Shown here: positions 18,629 through 27,317 of the stretch, piece after piece
Position numbering within the stretch: position 1 is the first letter of the stretch
Layout of the letters: each line of letters opens with the position of its first letter
From: Candidatus Poribacteria bacterium
Lineage (GTDB): Bacteria > Poribacteria > WGA-4E > PCPOR2b
DNA: 64,000 bases
Direction: 5' to 3'
NCBI GenBank assembly: GCA_022822005.1
Contig: JAJECO010000096.1
Coordinates: 1-64,000, forward strand
Position numbers and translations under genes: made by a program
Notes under the pieces: generated by a model
Told to the model about the DNA's origin: nothing
Database searches by the model: none
What the model saw: only the letters and a program-made list of their open reading frames with translations

Positions 18629-18923
18629 AATTGCATCAATTCTTGACGAGGAGATTAATACGAAAGACATCCCTGAGCTAGACGCTGACTTCTGGGAAAA
18701 TGCAACATTGTCTTTCAAAGGAAAGCCAATTAACGAATTGACGCCTCAAGAAAAAAAAGAGTTCATAGAATATCGCAACCGTATCATGGCACAATCACTT
18801 GGGCTTAATCAGGAAACCATCCTTGTGGACGAAGATATTACAGCGTGGTTCAAAACACAAGGAATTGATTATCACGCTCGCATCAATGCGGTACTAAGAG
18901 ATTATGTCGAGGCACATCGCTAA
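18600..18923 (+). CDS. brnA: BrnA family antitoxin
   Basis: A 107-residue antitoxin. The C-terminal ribbon-helix-helix region reads DEDITAWFKTQGIDYHARIN and then AVLRDYVEAH, which is the BrnA DNA-binding signature used to repress the operon. The middle part (IPELDADFWENA) is the typical BrnT-binding stretch. The start at 18600 has AGAGAAAGGA about 10 bases upstream. The frame is open further up, but only across brnT coding sequence. The module separates gltB from gltD. Confidence 0.93.
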   Translation: MTISQERLREIASILDEEINTKDIPELDADFWENATLSFKGKPINELTPQEKKEFIEYRNRIMAQSLGLNQETILVDEDITAWFKTQGIDYHARINAVLRDYVEAHR

Positions 18924-19019
18924 CGTCCGATACCTTCGTTTTAATACATACTCGGTTGCTCATCAAAAACAAAGCAGCAAAAGGATCCTCAACATATTCA
19001 AGAAACGCCAGCAGAAGGA

Positions 19020-19084
19020 TTTGAGGGAGATGACGCTTGGCTAGAAGCGTTTCGGAGCGGTGTTGCCGCTGAGGCAGCAGCTTA
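19020..19084 (+). pseudogene. Direct repeat, copy B: residual gltB 3' end upstream of gltD
   Basis: A 65-base near-identical copy of the gltB 3' end, including the stop, in front of the gltD ribosome site. Upstream of position 19020 the match decays quickly (about 16 of 21 bases, then random). This copy probably marks the ancestral gltB-gltD junction, and copy A was supplied with the inserted module or by duplication. The spacer 18924-19019 has no gene. Confidence 0.85.
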
Positions 19085-19109
19085 GAAAGCGACAATTGAA
19101 GGAGATAGT

Positions 19110-20606
19110 ATGGCAAAACCAACCGGATTTATGGAGTATGACAGAGAACTTCCGCCCGATCGTTCACCGTTAGAGCGTATCAAAGACTGGAACGAATTTC
19201 ACGAACACTTTACTGTAGAAAAACTTCAGACGCAAGGGGCACGTTGCATGGATTGTGGCATCCCGTTCTGTCATACAGGGATGCGATTACCGGAAACTAG
19301 TCCCGCTGCGTCGGGATGTCCAATCAACAATCTGATACCTGAGTGGAACGACCTCATCTATCGTGGCCTATGGAAAGAGGCGTTAGAGCGGCTGCATAAA
19401 ACCAATAACTTCCCTGAGTTTACCGGTCGGGTATGTCCGGCGCCTTGCGAGGGTGCCTGCGTTCTGGGCATGATTGAGCCACCCGTCACAATCAAAAATA
19501 TTGAGGTTTCTATCATCGATAAAGGCTGGGAGGAAGGTTGGGTCGTTCCTGAACCGCCTGCTAAGCGTACCGGTAAAAGTGTTGCGGTCGTGGGATCTGG
19601 TCCCGCGGGTCTCTCGTGCGCTGCACAGCTTAACAGGGCAGGGCATTTGGTCACGGTCTACGAGCGTGCGGATCGTGTTGGTGGGTTATTGATGTACGGC
19701 ATCCCAAACATGAAATTGGATAAAAAAAGAGTCGTTCAACGCCGCATCGATCTGATGGAAGCAGAAGGGGTTACCTTCACCACCAACACCGAAATCGGTA
19801 AAGACATCTCGGCGCAAGAATTAGTTGATACGTTCGATGCAGTCGTCCTCTGTGGCGGTGCCACCAAGCCGCGGGATCTTCCTGTCGAAGGCAGAGATCT
19901 CAAAGGCATCCATTTTGCTGTGCCGTTCCTTCATGCGAATACTAAAAGTCTCCTCGATTCTAATCACGAGGATGGAAACTATATCTCCGCCAAAGACAAA
20001 CACGTCATCGTCATCGGTGGTGGCGATACGGGCACTGACTGTGTGGGAACATCCATGCGCCACGGGTGCAAAAGCCTCACGCAGTTTGAAATCCTTGAAC
20101 GTCCACCTGATGAACGCGCCCCCAATAATCCGTGGCCCGAGTATCCACGGGTTTACCAACTCGATTATGGGCAGGAAGAAGCCGCCGCCAAATTTGGTGC
20201 TGATCCGCGCATCTATCTCATCAACACCATGAAGTTCGTCGGCGACGAAAAGGGGCATGTAAAAGAACTTCATACCGCCGAAGTTGAATGGGTTCCAGGG
20301 GACGGCGGACGCCCTTTTCCCAAACCGATCGAAGGCACCGAGAAAGTTTGGCCTGCTGATTTAGTGCTGCTGGCTATGGGTTTCCTCGGTCCCGAAGACA
20401 CTATTTTGGAAGAGCTGAACGTCGAGCGCGATGAACGTTCCAACGTCAAAGCGGAGGAGGAGGAATACGCGACCAGTATCCCCGGTGTATTTGCCGCTGG
20501 CGATATGCGACGTGGCCAGAGTCTGGTCGTCTGGGCGTTCAAAGAGGGACGCGGTGCTGCCCGCGAAGCCGATAGATACCTGATGGGAACAACAGATTTG
20601 CCGTAA
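19110..20606 (+). CDS. gltD: Glutamate synthase small (beta) subunit
   Basis: A 498-residue FAD- and Fe-S-containing subunit that takes electrons from NAD(P)H and passes them to GltB. The N-terminal cysteine clusters are [20 protein letters not shown] and [11 protein letters not shown], which bind two 4Fe-4S centres. The FAD site is [14 protein letters not shown], the NAD(P) site is [15 protein letters not shown], and the C-terminal FAD signature is [24 protein letters not shown] precedes the ATG. It is 783 bp from gltB because of the brnTA insertion, and is followed by a strong terminator. Confidence 0.98.
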   Translation: MAKPTGFMEYDRELPPDRSPLERIKDWNEFHEHFTVEKLQTQGARCMDCGIPFCHTGMRLPETSPAASGCPINNLIPEWNDLIYRGLWKEALERLHKTNNFPEFTGRVCPAPCEGACVLGMIEPPVTIKNIEVSIIDKGWEEGWVVPEPPAKRTGKSVAVVGSGPAGLSCAAQLNRAGHLVTVYERADRVGGLLMYGIPNMKLDKKRVVQRRIDLMEAEGVTFTTNTEIGKDISAQELVDTFDAVVLCGGATKPRDLPVEGRDLKGIHFAVPFLHANTKSLLDSNHEDGNYISAKDKHVIVIGGGDTGTDCVGTSMRHGCKSLTQFEILERPPDERAPNNPWPEYPRVYQLDYGQEEAAAKFGADPRIYLINTMKFVGDEKGHVKELHTAEVEWVPGDGGRPFPKPIEGTEKVWPADLVLLAMGFLGPEDTILEELNVERDERSNVKAEEEEYATSIPGVFAAGDMRRGQSLVVWAFKEGRGAAREADRYLMGTTDLP

Positions 20607-20634
20607 GAGAGAAAAGGCAGCTCGTAAAATCAAT

Positions 20635-20672
20635 AAAAGCCGGTAGTCCTACCTTGACTGTCGGCTTTTTTT
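20635..20672. terminator. Bidirectional rho-independent terminator after gltD
   Basis: Stem AAAAGCCGGTAG (20635-20646) with CTGTCGGCTTTT (20658-20669), 12 bp including two G-U pairs, an 11-base loop and a T run to 20672. An A run on the other side lets it serve the converging gene at 20747-21592. Confidence 0.88.
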
Positions 20673-20746
20673 ATTGGAGATATAGCGGTATACACAATGC
20701 CAGCCATCTTGGAAGAATTAAGCCTTGGCTGAAATACCTACGAAAA

Positions 20747-21592
20747 TTAGTCTGTTTCCGCCTGGCGTAAATAATCTGAAATTTGTCGATATGCAGTGTT
20801 AAGTCGCTGCATTAGATCAAGACTGCCACCCTTATCCGGATGATAGCTTAACGCAAGCTGACGATAGCGTTCCCTCAACACATTCAGATCAGTCGGATAG
20901 GTTAAGCCAAAGAACTGGAAACTGTCTTGTAGTGCATCAGGCATACTTAATGGCTGATGTCTCCTTCCACCCTGATCTCTCCGATCACCCCTTTGTTGAC
21001 AAACCCCTTCCAGATACTTATCTAACCGAACCTTAGACATTAGCCGAATCTCATCCACCTCAAAGAACAGTTCTCCAACACATCTGGTATGAATCTGCGT
21101 TGGCGTCCAAGCCGTTGTCTGGGCGAGTATATCTTTAACATCTTCAATCTGTTCACGTCTACCCTGAGAAATCGTCTGCTCGTAGTAATCTCGAACGAGG
21201 CTTTGGTAAAGCTCCCATTTGGGAGACTGTAGACCGATTGATGCCCAATTTCGTAACCGATAGCCGATGAAGGCGTCGAGTACTTCACGGGCAGCGTACG
21301 CAGCAATCTCGACCTGAATCAGTTCCTGATTGACCATATCAAACCCTTGAAAGACAGAGAAATCTAACCTGCGTCGGTAGAAATCGCTTAACATCTCCAA
21401 ATCACAATCAGCAAGCAACAACATAGGAGGTTTGATGAAATCATTCTCCCATGTGCAGAGTTGCTTCCGAAATTGTTGGACAGTCCGAAAAGAAATTTGG
21501 GATGTCGCATCGTTTGCACAGCTATCAAAAATAGTTCGCAACCGATCCGAGATGAAAGCCAATTCGTCAGCAAATAAATATCGCTTAACCAT
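20747..21592 (-). CDS. J-domain protein with unrecognised N-terminal region
   Basis: A 281-residue protein. The last 65-70 residues form a J domain with the HPD motif in LSYHPDKGGS and the helices LNVLRERYRQLA and LMQRLNTAYRQI, so it should stimulate a DnaK/Hsp70 ATPase. The first 210 residues are not recognised. They look helical and soluble, with no zinc-finger repeats and no G/F-rich linker, so this is a class III (type C) co-chaperone with a specialised client region. No dnaK is nearby. TAGGTG lies upstream of the ATG. It converges on gltD. Confidence 0.8.
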   Translation of the reverse strand: MVKRYLFADELAFISDRLRTIFDSCANDATSQISFRTVQQFRKQLCTWENDFIKPPMLLLADCDLEMLSDFYRRRLDFSVFQGFDMVNQELIQVEIAAYAAREVLDAFIGYRLRNWASIGLQSPKWELYQSLVRDYYEQTISQGRREQIEDVKDILAQTTAWTPTQIHTRCVGELFFEVDEIRLMSKVRLDKYLEGVCQQRGDRRDQGGRRHQPLSMPDALQDSFQFFGLTYPTDLNVLRERYRQLALSYHPDKGGSLDLMQRLNTAYRQISDYLRQAETD

Positions 21593-21780
21593 TCACGCAC
21601 CTACCCGATAGAGAGGTAACTAAAGTATACCGTCTTTCGCCCCTTTTTTCCAGTACCCGTGATGGAGGTTTAAGTTGCTGATCCGTCCTTAGTACAACAG
21701 TGTAGCATCAGCGACAGCATTCTCCCTTTCTTTGTGATAAATCATCTCCCAATCTACTAATACTGTTTCCTTGTTTTATC

Positions 21781-21810
21781 TTGACTTTATAGGGATGCCT
21801 TTGCTACAAT
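21781..21810 (+). promoter_or_regulatory. Predicted sigma70 promoter upstream of the TCA-cycle cluster
   Basis: TTGACT (21781-21786), 18-bp spacer, TACAAT (21805-21810). The leader to 22181 would be about 365 bases. The gap 21593-22180 holds no supported gene and no clear terminator. Confidence 0.6.
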
Positions 21811-22180
21811 AGCATAAGTTGAACGAACGATCAGTTCTCCTTGCCACTTGAGATAATTAGGTATGCTGCAAATACGCCCCTTGGCTTTGTCCAATTAAGC
21901 GGTTTGAGAATTATAAATTGTTGATGCCTTCCTCATTTTTTGGCCAAGTCCCTTTCTCCCTACGAGTCGTAATTGCGATGATCTGTAGTCAGGTATAGTA
22001 TTTGCCAGTAAAGCATCAAGGAAATCTTTCCTTCACAACAGAAATGAATACCCCACAAGCACACAAAAACAGAATCCCAACGCTGTATATTATCCAAGTA
22101 GGCAACTCGAGCGAAGAGTCATTCCTGCCACAGCACCTCACACTCCCACTTCTGATAAGCCCTCAACGAAGGAGATCTTA

Positions 22181-23743
22181 ATGGCACAGAAGATAGCAGC
22201 CATGCGACAGATGTTTTCAGAACTCCCTGAAACTTCAATTTACAGCCCGGTGACGGATGCATTGCAAAGCGCGGGGCAATTGGATGAACAGGACATCGCA
22301 AATGTTCTCAAAGCGTTTAGCACCATGCCTCAATCAACGAATGTCTTCGCAAATCCAGTTTTACATCGCGCAAAAGTTGATTGCGATGGTACAGATATAA
22401 CTCTGAATATTCGTAGTTTTGCCCTCCGTGGTGTGCTTCAAGAGAGTGAAATTGTCACAGGCGGACTTACGCCTGCGTATGTAATCTTTGTTGGTCTGTT
22501 CGGTAGAAAGCCCGAAAAGGTTCAGGACGGTTTCGACGAAGAGGAAGTGTTTAGGGCATTGATTAATCGCAAATTTTATCGGGTCAGCAGGGGCATCAGG
22601 GAAGATACTTCGGGGCGCAGGGCACTAATCAAGCAGGTTGCTAATTTTGTTCAAACATTCCCAGAGTCAGGACCGGAACTTGCAATTCAACATTTTTCGA
22701 CACTGAGAAAAGCAAACCGGGCGAAAAACGGCATTCCAGAGCGTGGATTGAACGACGAAAGGCGTGAGGGCCGCCTTCTACTTCAAATGATTGGCACACA
22801 CATGGAAAACGTAGCTGTGGGTGCGATGTCCGCTTATATGCGTGGCTTATTGGACAGAAACCCCAATTTAACTTCCGAACAACTCGTTCATCAAACAGAT
22901 GCCCTTATCACCGACGAAGAAAGCGCAGGAAAAACGGCGTTTCAGACCTGTTACAGCCTTCTGCTGGGCCACCGTGCCAATGACGTTGAGAATAAAGCCT
23001 TGGAACGCATGGGAATCATACAAACCCATCACGGATCGGCCGGATCCAACATGGTTGCCCGATATATGGCAACGCTACACACCCCTTCTGTTTCCGACTT
23101 CTTGACCGCCGCCCACATGAATCTTGACGGCGATCGGCATTTTGGCGCGATTCACGATATAACCCACTTTATCAATGCACTTGAGCAACTCTCTCCAGAC
23201 AAGCAGGAAGCAGCTATCCGAAACGAGATGCTCGAAGGTGGAATACCAACGTTTGGTCACCCGGAAATCGCTGCTGCCGGTAGGGTTGACGAAATTCAGC
23301 AAGATCCGAGACCCGCAATTTACATTGAACCCGTTTTGCAGGCAATAGATAGCGGGGATCTCACGCTCAACGATAAGCAGAAGCAGCGGCTCGGCATGAT
23401 TCAACGCATCTATCAGATTGCGTTTGTCGAAGGCGTGATTAAGCCGGGGCGAGAAAACGATCCGCCACTTCGGTTAACGCCAAACACAGATTTTGGTGGC
23501 TGGGCAGCTCAAGAAGCGTTGGGCATCCATGAATTGGATCGAACGCTGCTTACCTATATCTTCAGAGGGTTCGGCTGGATGATGGACGCGCGGGAACAGT
23601 TACAAGATCGTCATATTATTCGCCCGGTCATCCCTCCCGATCCCCAGATTATCCCCACAGATAGCAGTGATTCAACAATACCGGATATAGTCGTCTCAAC
23701 CCATAATCGATTGGTTCAGGGGGATGCCTTTTCTGCACATTAA
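22181..23743 (+). CDS. Divergent citrate synthase family protein
   Basis: A 520-residue protein, longer than the usual 370-440. The second half carries the citrate synthase pattern. HHGSAGSNMVARYM (His283/284) corresponds to the HExNAST helix. GDRHFGAIHD (His320) corresponds to GPLHGGAN. GIPTFGHPEI followed by DPRP (Asp375) corresponds to GFGHRVYxxxDPR. FRGFGWMMDAREQL fits the C-terminal helix. Sequence between these motifs is distant from standard GltA. The next two genes are isocitrate and malate dehydrogenase, which supports acetyl-CoA + oxaloacetate condensation. A methylcitrate or citryl-CoA role is an alternative. GAAGGAGATC precedes the ATG. Confidence 0.75.
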   Translation: MAQKIAAMRQMFSELPETSIYSPVTDALQSAGQLDEQDIANVLKAFSTMPQSTNVFANPVLHRAKVDCDGTDITLNIRSFALRGVLQESEIVTGGLTPAYVIFVGLFGRKPEKVQDGFDEEEVFRALINRKFYRVSRGIREDTSGRRALIKQVANFVQTFPESGPELAIQHFSTLRKANRAKNGIPERGLNDERREGRLLLQMIGTHMENVAVGAMSAYMRGLLDRNPNLTSEQLVHQTDALITDEESAGKTAFQTCYSLLLGHRANDVENKALERMGIIQTHHGSAGSNMVARYMATLHTPSVSDFLTAAHMNLDGDRHFGAIHDITHFINALEQLSPDKQEAAIRNEMLEGGIPTFGHPEIAAAGRVDEIQQDPRPAIYIEPVLQAIDSGDLTLNDKQKQRLGMIQRIYQIAFVEGVIKPGRENDPPLRLTPNTDFGGWAAQEALGIHELDRTLLTYIFRGFGWMMDAREQLQDRHIIRPVIPPDPQIIPTDSSDSTIPDIVVSTHNRLVQGDAFSAH

Positions 23744-23882
23744 GCGATAGCACATAGGAACTTGCACACAATTTCCCAAAACCTGAACCCAAGAGTTCAT
23801 TAGTAGTCAGGCTCATCTAATCTTCGTAATGGAATCCTTCCCATGCGATCTGAGCCGCTGTTATTTTAGAAAGGAGCCCAGA

Positions 23883-25091
23883 GTGGTCAATTCAGAAGCA
23901 ATTGAGACCGCAAAAGAACATTTCGGAAACGTCTTGCAGCAACAACTTGAGAGGGTCGAAAGACTTAAACAAGAGCCAGATTGGACGGATTATAGCTCTA
24001 TTTCGCCTATCATTGTTGGAATGCTCGGCGGCGACGGCATCGGTCCAACAATCAGTGCTGAAACCCAGCGTGTACTTGAATATCTCCTACGCGACACAGT
24101 CGACAGTGGAAAAGTTGAGTTTCGGGTAATAGAAGGCCTCACTATTGAAAATCGTGCCGCAAAGATGCAGTCGATACCGGACGATGTGCTTGAAGATATT
24201 AAGGAATGCCACGTAACACTAAAGGGACCGACTCACACGCCCGAACAAGGGGATGGGTGGCCCAATATAGAGAGTGCGAACGTCTCTATGCGTAAGGCGC
24301 TCGACCTATTCGCCAATGTCCGTCCAGTGCGCGTTCCTGCCGAAAATATTGACTGGACCTTCTTCCGTGAAAACACTGAAGATATGTACGCGCTTGGAAG
24401 CCAAGGGATCAATGTCACCGATGATCTGGGCATAGATTTTCGCGTTATCACCAGCCAAGGATCTGAGCGGATTATCGAGGCAGCCTTTGCCCACGCAAAA
24501 CGTACCGGCAGAACTAAAGTAACAGTCGTCACAAAAGCAAATATCGTCAAAACGACTGACGGTAAGTTTCTCGACTTTGGTCGCCAGATCGCGCAACGGT
24601 ATCCGGATATAGAGTGGGATAGCTGGTATATCGACATCATGACCGCAGCACTGATAAATCCAGCGCGTCAACAGGATTTTCAGGTACTTGTGCTACCCAA
24701 CCTCTACGGCGATATTTTAACGGACGAGGCAGCCCAAATTCAGGGCGGTGTTGGAACCGCAGGCAGTGCAAACATCGGCAAACAGTCTGCCATGTTCGAG
24801 GCGATCCACGGGAGTGCCCCACGAATGGTTCAAGAGGGAAGGGCACAGTACGCCGATCCAAGCTCTCTTATCCGCGCAGGTGCTATGATGCTTGAACATA
24901 TCGGATTCGATGAACTCGGTCAAAAACTGCATAAAGCCCTCGATATCTGCGGACAGTACGAGCGCAAGGTCGTTATGACGGGACGTGACACAGGTGCGAC
25001 CAGTGAGGCATTCGGAGACTACATCATGGAGACCGTTGAGGATGCCAATGTTGAGGCGCGGTGGGAAGAATATGTGAACGCTGAAGCATGA
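23883..25091 (+). CDS. icd: Isocitrate dehydrogenase (isocitrate/isopropylmalate DH family)
   Basis: A 402-residue beta-decarboxylating dehydrogenase. IVGMLGGDGIGP starts the core. SANVSMRKALDLFANVRPVR and FFRENTEDMYA match isocitrate dehydrogenases (SxNxxxR substrate site) better than LeuB. KANIVKTTDG, NLYGDILTDEA and IHGSAPRM complete the active site. The last motif, at the cofactor-specificity site, carries Arg-Met rather than Lys-Tyr or Asp-Ile, so NAD or NADP use is unclear. The start is the GTG at 23883 behind AAGGAG (23871-23876). An ATG at 23829 has no good ribosome site and adds 18 unlikely residues. It lies between citrate synthase and mdh. Confidence 0.9.
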   Translation: MVNSEAIETAKEHFGNVLQQQLERVERLKQEPDWTDYSSISPIIVGMLGGDGIGPTISAETQRVLEYLLRDTVDSGKVEFRVIEGLTIENRAAKMQSIPDDVLEDIKECHVTLKGPTHTPEQGDGWPNIESANVSMRKALDLFANVRPVRVPAENIDWTFFRENTEDMYALGSQGINVTDDLGIDFRVITSQGSERIIEAAFAHAKRTGRTKVTVVTKANIVKTTDGKFLDFGRQIAQRYPDIEWDSWYIDIMTAALINPARQQDFQVLVLPNLYGDILTDEAAQIQGGVGTAGSANIGKQSAMFEAIHGSAPRMVQEGRAQYADPSSLIRAGAMMLEHIGFDELGQKLHKALDICGQYERKVVMTGRDTGATSEAFGDYIMETVEDANVEARWEEYVNAEA

Positions 25092-25159
25092 TTGGAATGA
25101 TGCGTAAGGAATTCTCTACACAACACATTGTTTTATCTGTACTACCATAGGAAAAACGA

Positions 25160-26086
25160 ATGGCTCGAAAAAAAATTAGTGTAATTGGTGCTGGAAACGT
25201 CGGCGCAACCGCCGCGCTGTTCATCGCACAAAAGCAGCTTGGCGATGTCGTGATGGTTGATATCATTGATGGCGTCCCACAGGGAAAAAGTTTGGATATG
25301 GCACAGGCATCACCCGTTGAAATGTTCGATGCAAGTGTCACAGGTTCAACAGGTTACGAAGAGACAGCGGGATCCGACGTGGTGATTATCACTTCTGGAT
25401 CGCCTCGTAAGCCCGGAATGACCCGTGAAGACCTATTGCAAACAAACGCGAACATCGTTGGCAGCGTCACCGAAAATGTTGTGAAACACTCGCCAGATTG
25501 CATTATCGTGATGTTGACCAATCCGCTGGACATCATGACCTATCACGCGTGGAAGGTTTCTGGATTCCCGTCCAACCGGGTAGTTGGACAGGCAGGTGTG
25601 CTCGATTCAGCACGTTTCCGTTACTTCATATCCCTTGAACTGGGGGTGTCCGTTGAGGACATCAGCGCCCTCGTGATGGGCGGGCACGGAGATACGATGG
25701 TGCCCCTACCCCGTTATACGACTGTCGGCGGAATCCCAATTACACAACTGATTTCTGCGGAACGCATTGAAGAACTGGCACAGCGTACAAGGGATGGCGG
25801 CGCGGAAGTGGTTGACCTGTTGAAGACAAGCGGTTACTACGCAGCGGGTGCCTCGCTTGCCCAGATGGCGGAGGCAATTATCCGTGACAAAAAACGGCTC
25901 ATTCCCTGTGCAGCACACCTAACTGGACAGTTCGGTATCAACGACCTCTATATCGGTGTTCCGATTAAGCTGGGAGCGGACGGCGTAGAGGGGATTATCG
26001 AAGTCGAATTGACCGACGATGAAATCCAAGCGCTGCAAACATCGGCTCAGACCTATCGGGAAGGAATTGAGTTGCTGGGTTACTAA
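25160..26086 (+). CDS. mdh: Malate dehydrogenase (LDH-like type)
   Basis: A 308-residue NAD-dependent dehydrogenase that interconverts malate and oxaloacetate. The Rossmann motif is VIGAGNVGATAA with Asp34 ending strand 2 (NAD preference). Arg83 in SPRKPGM selects malate over lactate. Asp149 and Arg152 (LDSAR) and catalytic His176 (GGHGDTM) are present. It is the third gene of the citrate synthase-icd-mdh row. AGGAAAA precedes the ATG. The 68-bp gap from icd shows no terminator. Confidence 0.97.
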   Translation: MARKKISVIGAGNVGATAALFIAQKQLGDVVMVDIIDGVPQGKSLDMAQASPVEMFDASVTGSTGYEETAGSDVVIITSGSPRKPGMTREDLLQTNANIVGSVTENVVKHSPDCIIVMLTNPLDIMTYHAWKVSGFPSNRVVGQAGVLDSARFRYFISLELGVSVEDISALVMGGHGDTMVPLPRYTTVGGIPITQLISAERIEELAQRTRDGGAEVVDLLKTSGYYAAGASLAQMAEAIIRDKKRLIPCAAHLTGQFGINDLYIGVPIKLGADGVEGIIEVELTDDEIQALQTSAQTYREGIELLGY

Positions 26087-26162
26087 TAAACCAAGTTGCT
26101 ACTTATTGGAAATTGGGTTATTTTGCATGTTTTTAGTGTTTTGAGTGGCGTGCTATTTATCA

Positions 26163-26286
26163 GTCTCGCTTGGCTTGGATAGACATATCCAAGTTGCTTT
26201 GAATCCCGCCTGCCTAGTCTCGGCACGGACTCCCGCCTGTCTCGATGTATCGGGGATTCATCGGAGATTTATCGGGGCGGTGATTT
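26163..26286. repeat. Partial repeat copy 2 with internal direct repeats
   Basis: CTTGGATA-GACA-TATCCAAG (26174-26193) repeats hairpin 1 of the element at 1-107, but the second hairpin is replaced by other sequence. That sequence contains a repeated CCCGCCTG and a short tandem of ATCGGRGATTY units (about 26248-26275). It ends in GCGGTGATTTT, the same tail that follows copy 3. The 379-bp gap 26087-26465 is made of these repeats and holds no gene. Confidence 0.7.
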
Positions 26287-26297
26287 TCTTATTTTAA

Positions 26298-26410
26298 CCT
26301 AAGTTGCGAGTTATCGAACCCGCTCGGCTTGGATAGACATATCCAAGCCACATTTGTATACGTGCAGTGGATTTGGCAATCCACTGCGAGCGGTGATTTT
26401 TTTATTTTAG
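26298..26410. repeat. Two-hairpin (cloverleaf-like) interspersed repeat, copy 3
   Basis: Outer stem CCGCTC (26320-26325) with GAGCGG (26388-26393). Hairpin 1 is GGCTTGGATA/TATCCAAGCC with loop GACA (26326-26349). Hairpin 2 is GCAGTGGATT/AATCCACTGC with loop TGGC (26364-26387). All stems match copy 1, while the 14-base linker and the second loop differ. It lies between mdh and larC. Confidence 0.85.
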
Positions 26411-26465
26411 CCGTCATTTACTCAAGCTGATGCCAATCCAGTTTGCTAACTCAAAGGAAAATAAA

Positions 26466-27317
26466 TTGAAGATCGCATATTTCGATTGTTTCTCAGGTAT
26501 TAGTGGAGATATGGTACTCGGTGCCTTGGTCAATGTAGGTGTCGATCCAGACGCACTGAGCACAGAGTTGGCAAAGTTGAAACTTGACGAATTTACTCTC
26601 CGTTTCGAGAGAACCACGAAACACAGCATCAGCGGCACACGGGCAGTCGTGGAAACAGATGATCCGACTGGAGATTCACACGACCACAACGATTCCTCGG
26701 AGGCGCATCACCATCACACCCACGATCATGGTCATGACCACGATCACGAGCATCATGACCACTCGCACACGCATGGACCGAGTCGCCATCTCTCTGATAT
26801 TTTCGCCATACTGGACAATAGTGATCTTGAGGAAGTAATTATTGATCGCGCAAAGCGAATCTTCGATCGACTGGCAGCGGCGGAAGCGAAAGTCCACAAC
26901 ACCTCCAAAGATCAGGTACACCTACACGAAGTCAGCGGTATTGATGCGATTGTGGACATCGTTGGAGCCGTCGCTGGACTGCACCTCCTAGAAGTTGATG
27001 AGATTCACGCCTCTCCGTTATCACTCGGCGGCGGCTTCGTCCGATGTGCTCATGGATTCATGCCTGTTCCTGCACCGGGAACAATGGAGTTGCTGTGCGG
27101 AGTGCCCGTCCGACAGACCGAAATCCGAAAAGAACTGGTGACCCCCACCGGCGCAGCCATTATCACAACGCTTGCAGACGGATTCGGCACGATGCCGGAG
27201 ATGACGATTGACCAAATCGGCTACGGCGCCGGCACCCGTAACCTTGAGGAGCAACCCAACCTCCTACGACTCTGCGTCGGTAAAAAAAAACTATCGAGGG
27301 TGATCAGGTCTGCGTAA
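26466..27317 (+). CDS. larC: LarC N-terminal part (nickel-pincer cofactor nickel chelatase, LarC1)
   Basis: LarC inserts nickel into the pyridinium bis-thiocarboxylate cofactor of lactate racemase-type enzymes. The N-terminus KIAYFDCFSGISGDMVLGA is diagnostic, as are QVHLHEVSGIDAIVDIVGA and the TPTGAA-type block (VTPTGAAIITTLA). A His/Asp-rich segment at about residues 75-105 probably holds metal. The start is TTG at 26466 behind AAAGGA; upstream codons from 26430 are not conserved. After AAA-AAA-AAA (27282-27290) this frame ends within 9 codons. The rest of LarC continues in the -1 frame, giving about 421 residues if the frames join. Confidence 0.93.
   Translation: MKIAYFDCFSGISGDMVLGALVNVGVDPDALSTELAKLKLDEFTLRFERTTKHSISGTRAVVETDDPTGDSHDHNDSSEAHHHHTHDHGHDHDHEHHDHSHTHGPSRHLSDIFAILDNSDLEEVIIDRAKRIFDRLAAAEAKVHNTSKDQVHLHEVSGIDAIVDIVGAVAGLHLLEVDEIHASPLSLGGGFVRCAHGFMPVPAPGTMELLCGVPVRQTEIRKELVTPTGAAIITTLADGFGTMPEMTIDQIGYGAGTRNLEEQPNLLRLCVGKKKLSRVIRSA
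27281..27290 (+). other. T-A9 slippery run at the larC1/larC2 frame junction
   Basis: Nine A residues (27282-27290), in frame as three AAA codons. A -1 slip gives the reading ACT ATC GAG GGT GAT, which continues LarC. The zero frame stops at 27315-27317. TATC-GAGG (27292-27299) could pair with CCTC and GATA around 27330-27341, but the spacer is short. A single missing A in the assembly would look the same. Confidence 0.7.

Noticed and set aside
18924-19019. An integrase or excisionase in the brnTA unit
   Set aside because: Only 96 bp remain outside brnTA and the repeats; no open frame of useful size.
26087-26465. CRISPR array or tRNA-like genes in the repeat cluster
   Set aside because: Repeats are not regularly spaced with unique spacers, and the cloverleaf shape has no tRNA features such as a TTCGA T-loop or CCA end.
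26676-26921. Minus-strand open frame opposite the His-rich part of larC
   Set aside because: It is the low-complexity shadow (Met/Val-rich) of the CAC/CAT codons; no ribosome site and strong LarC coding on the other strand.
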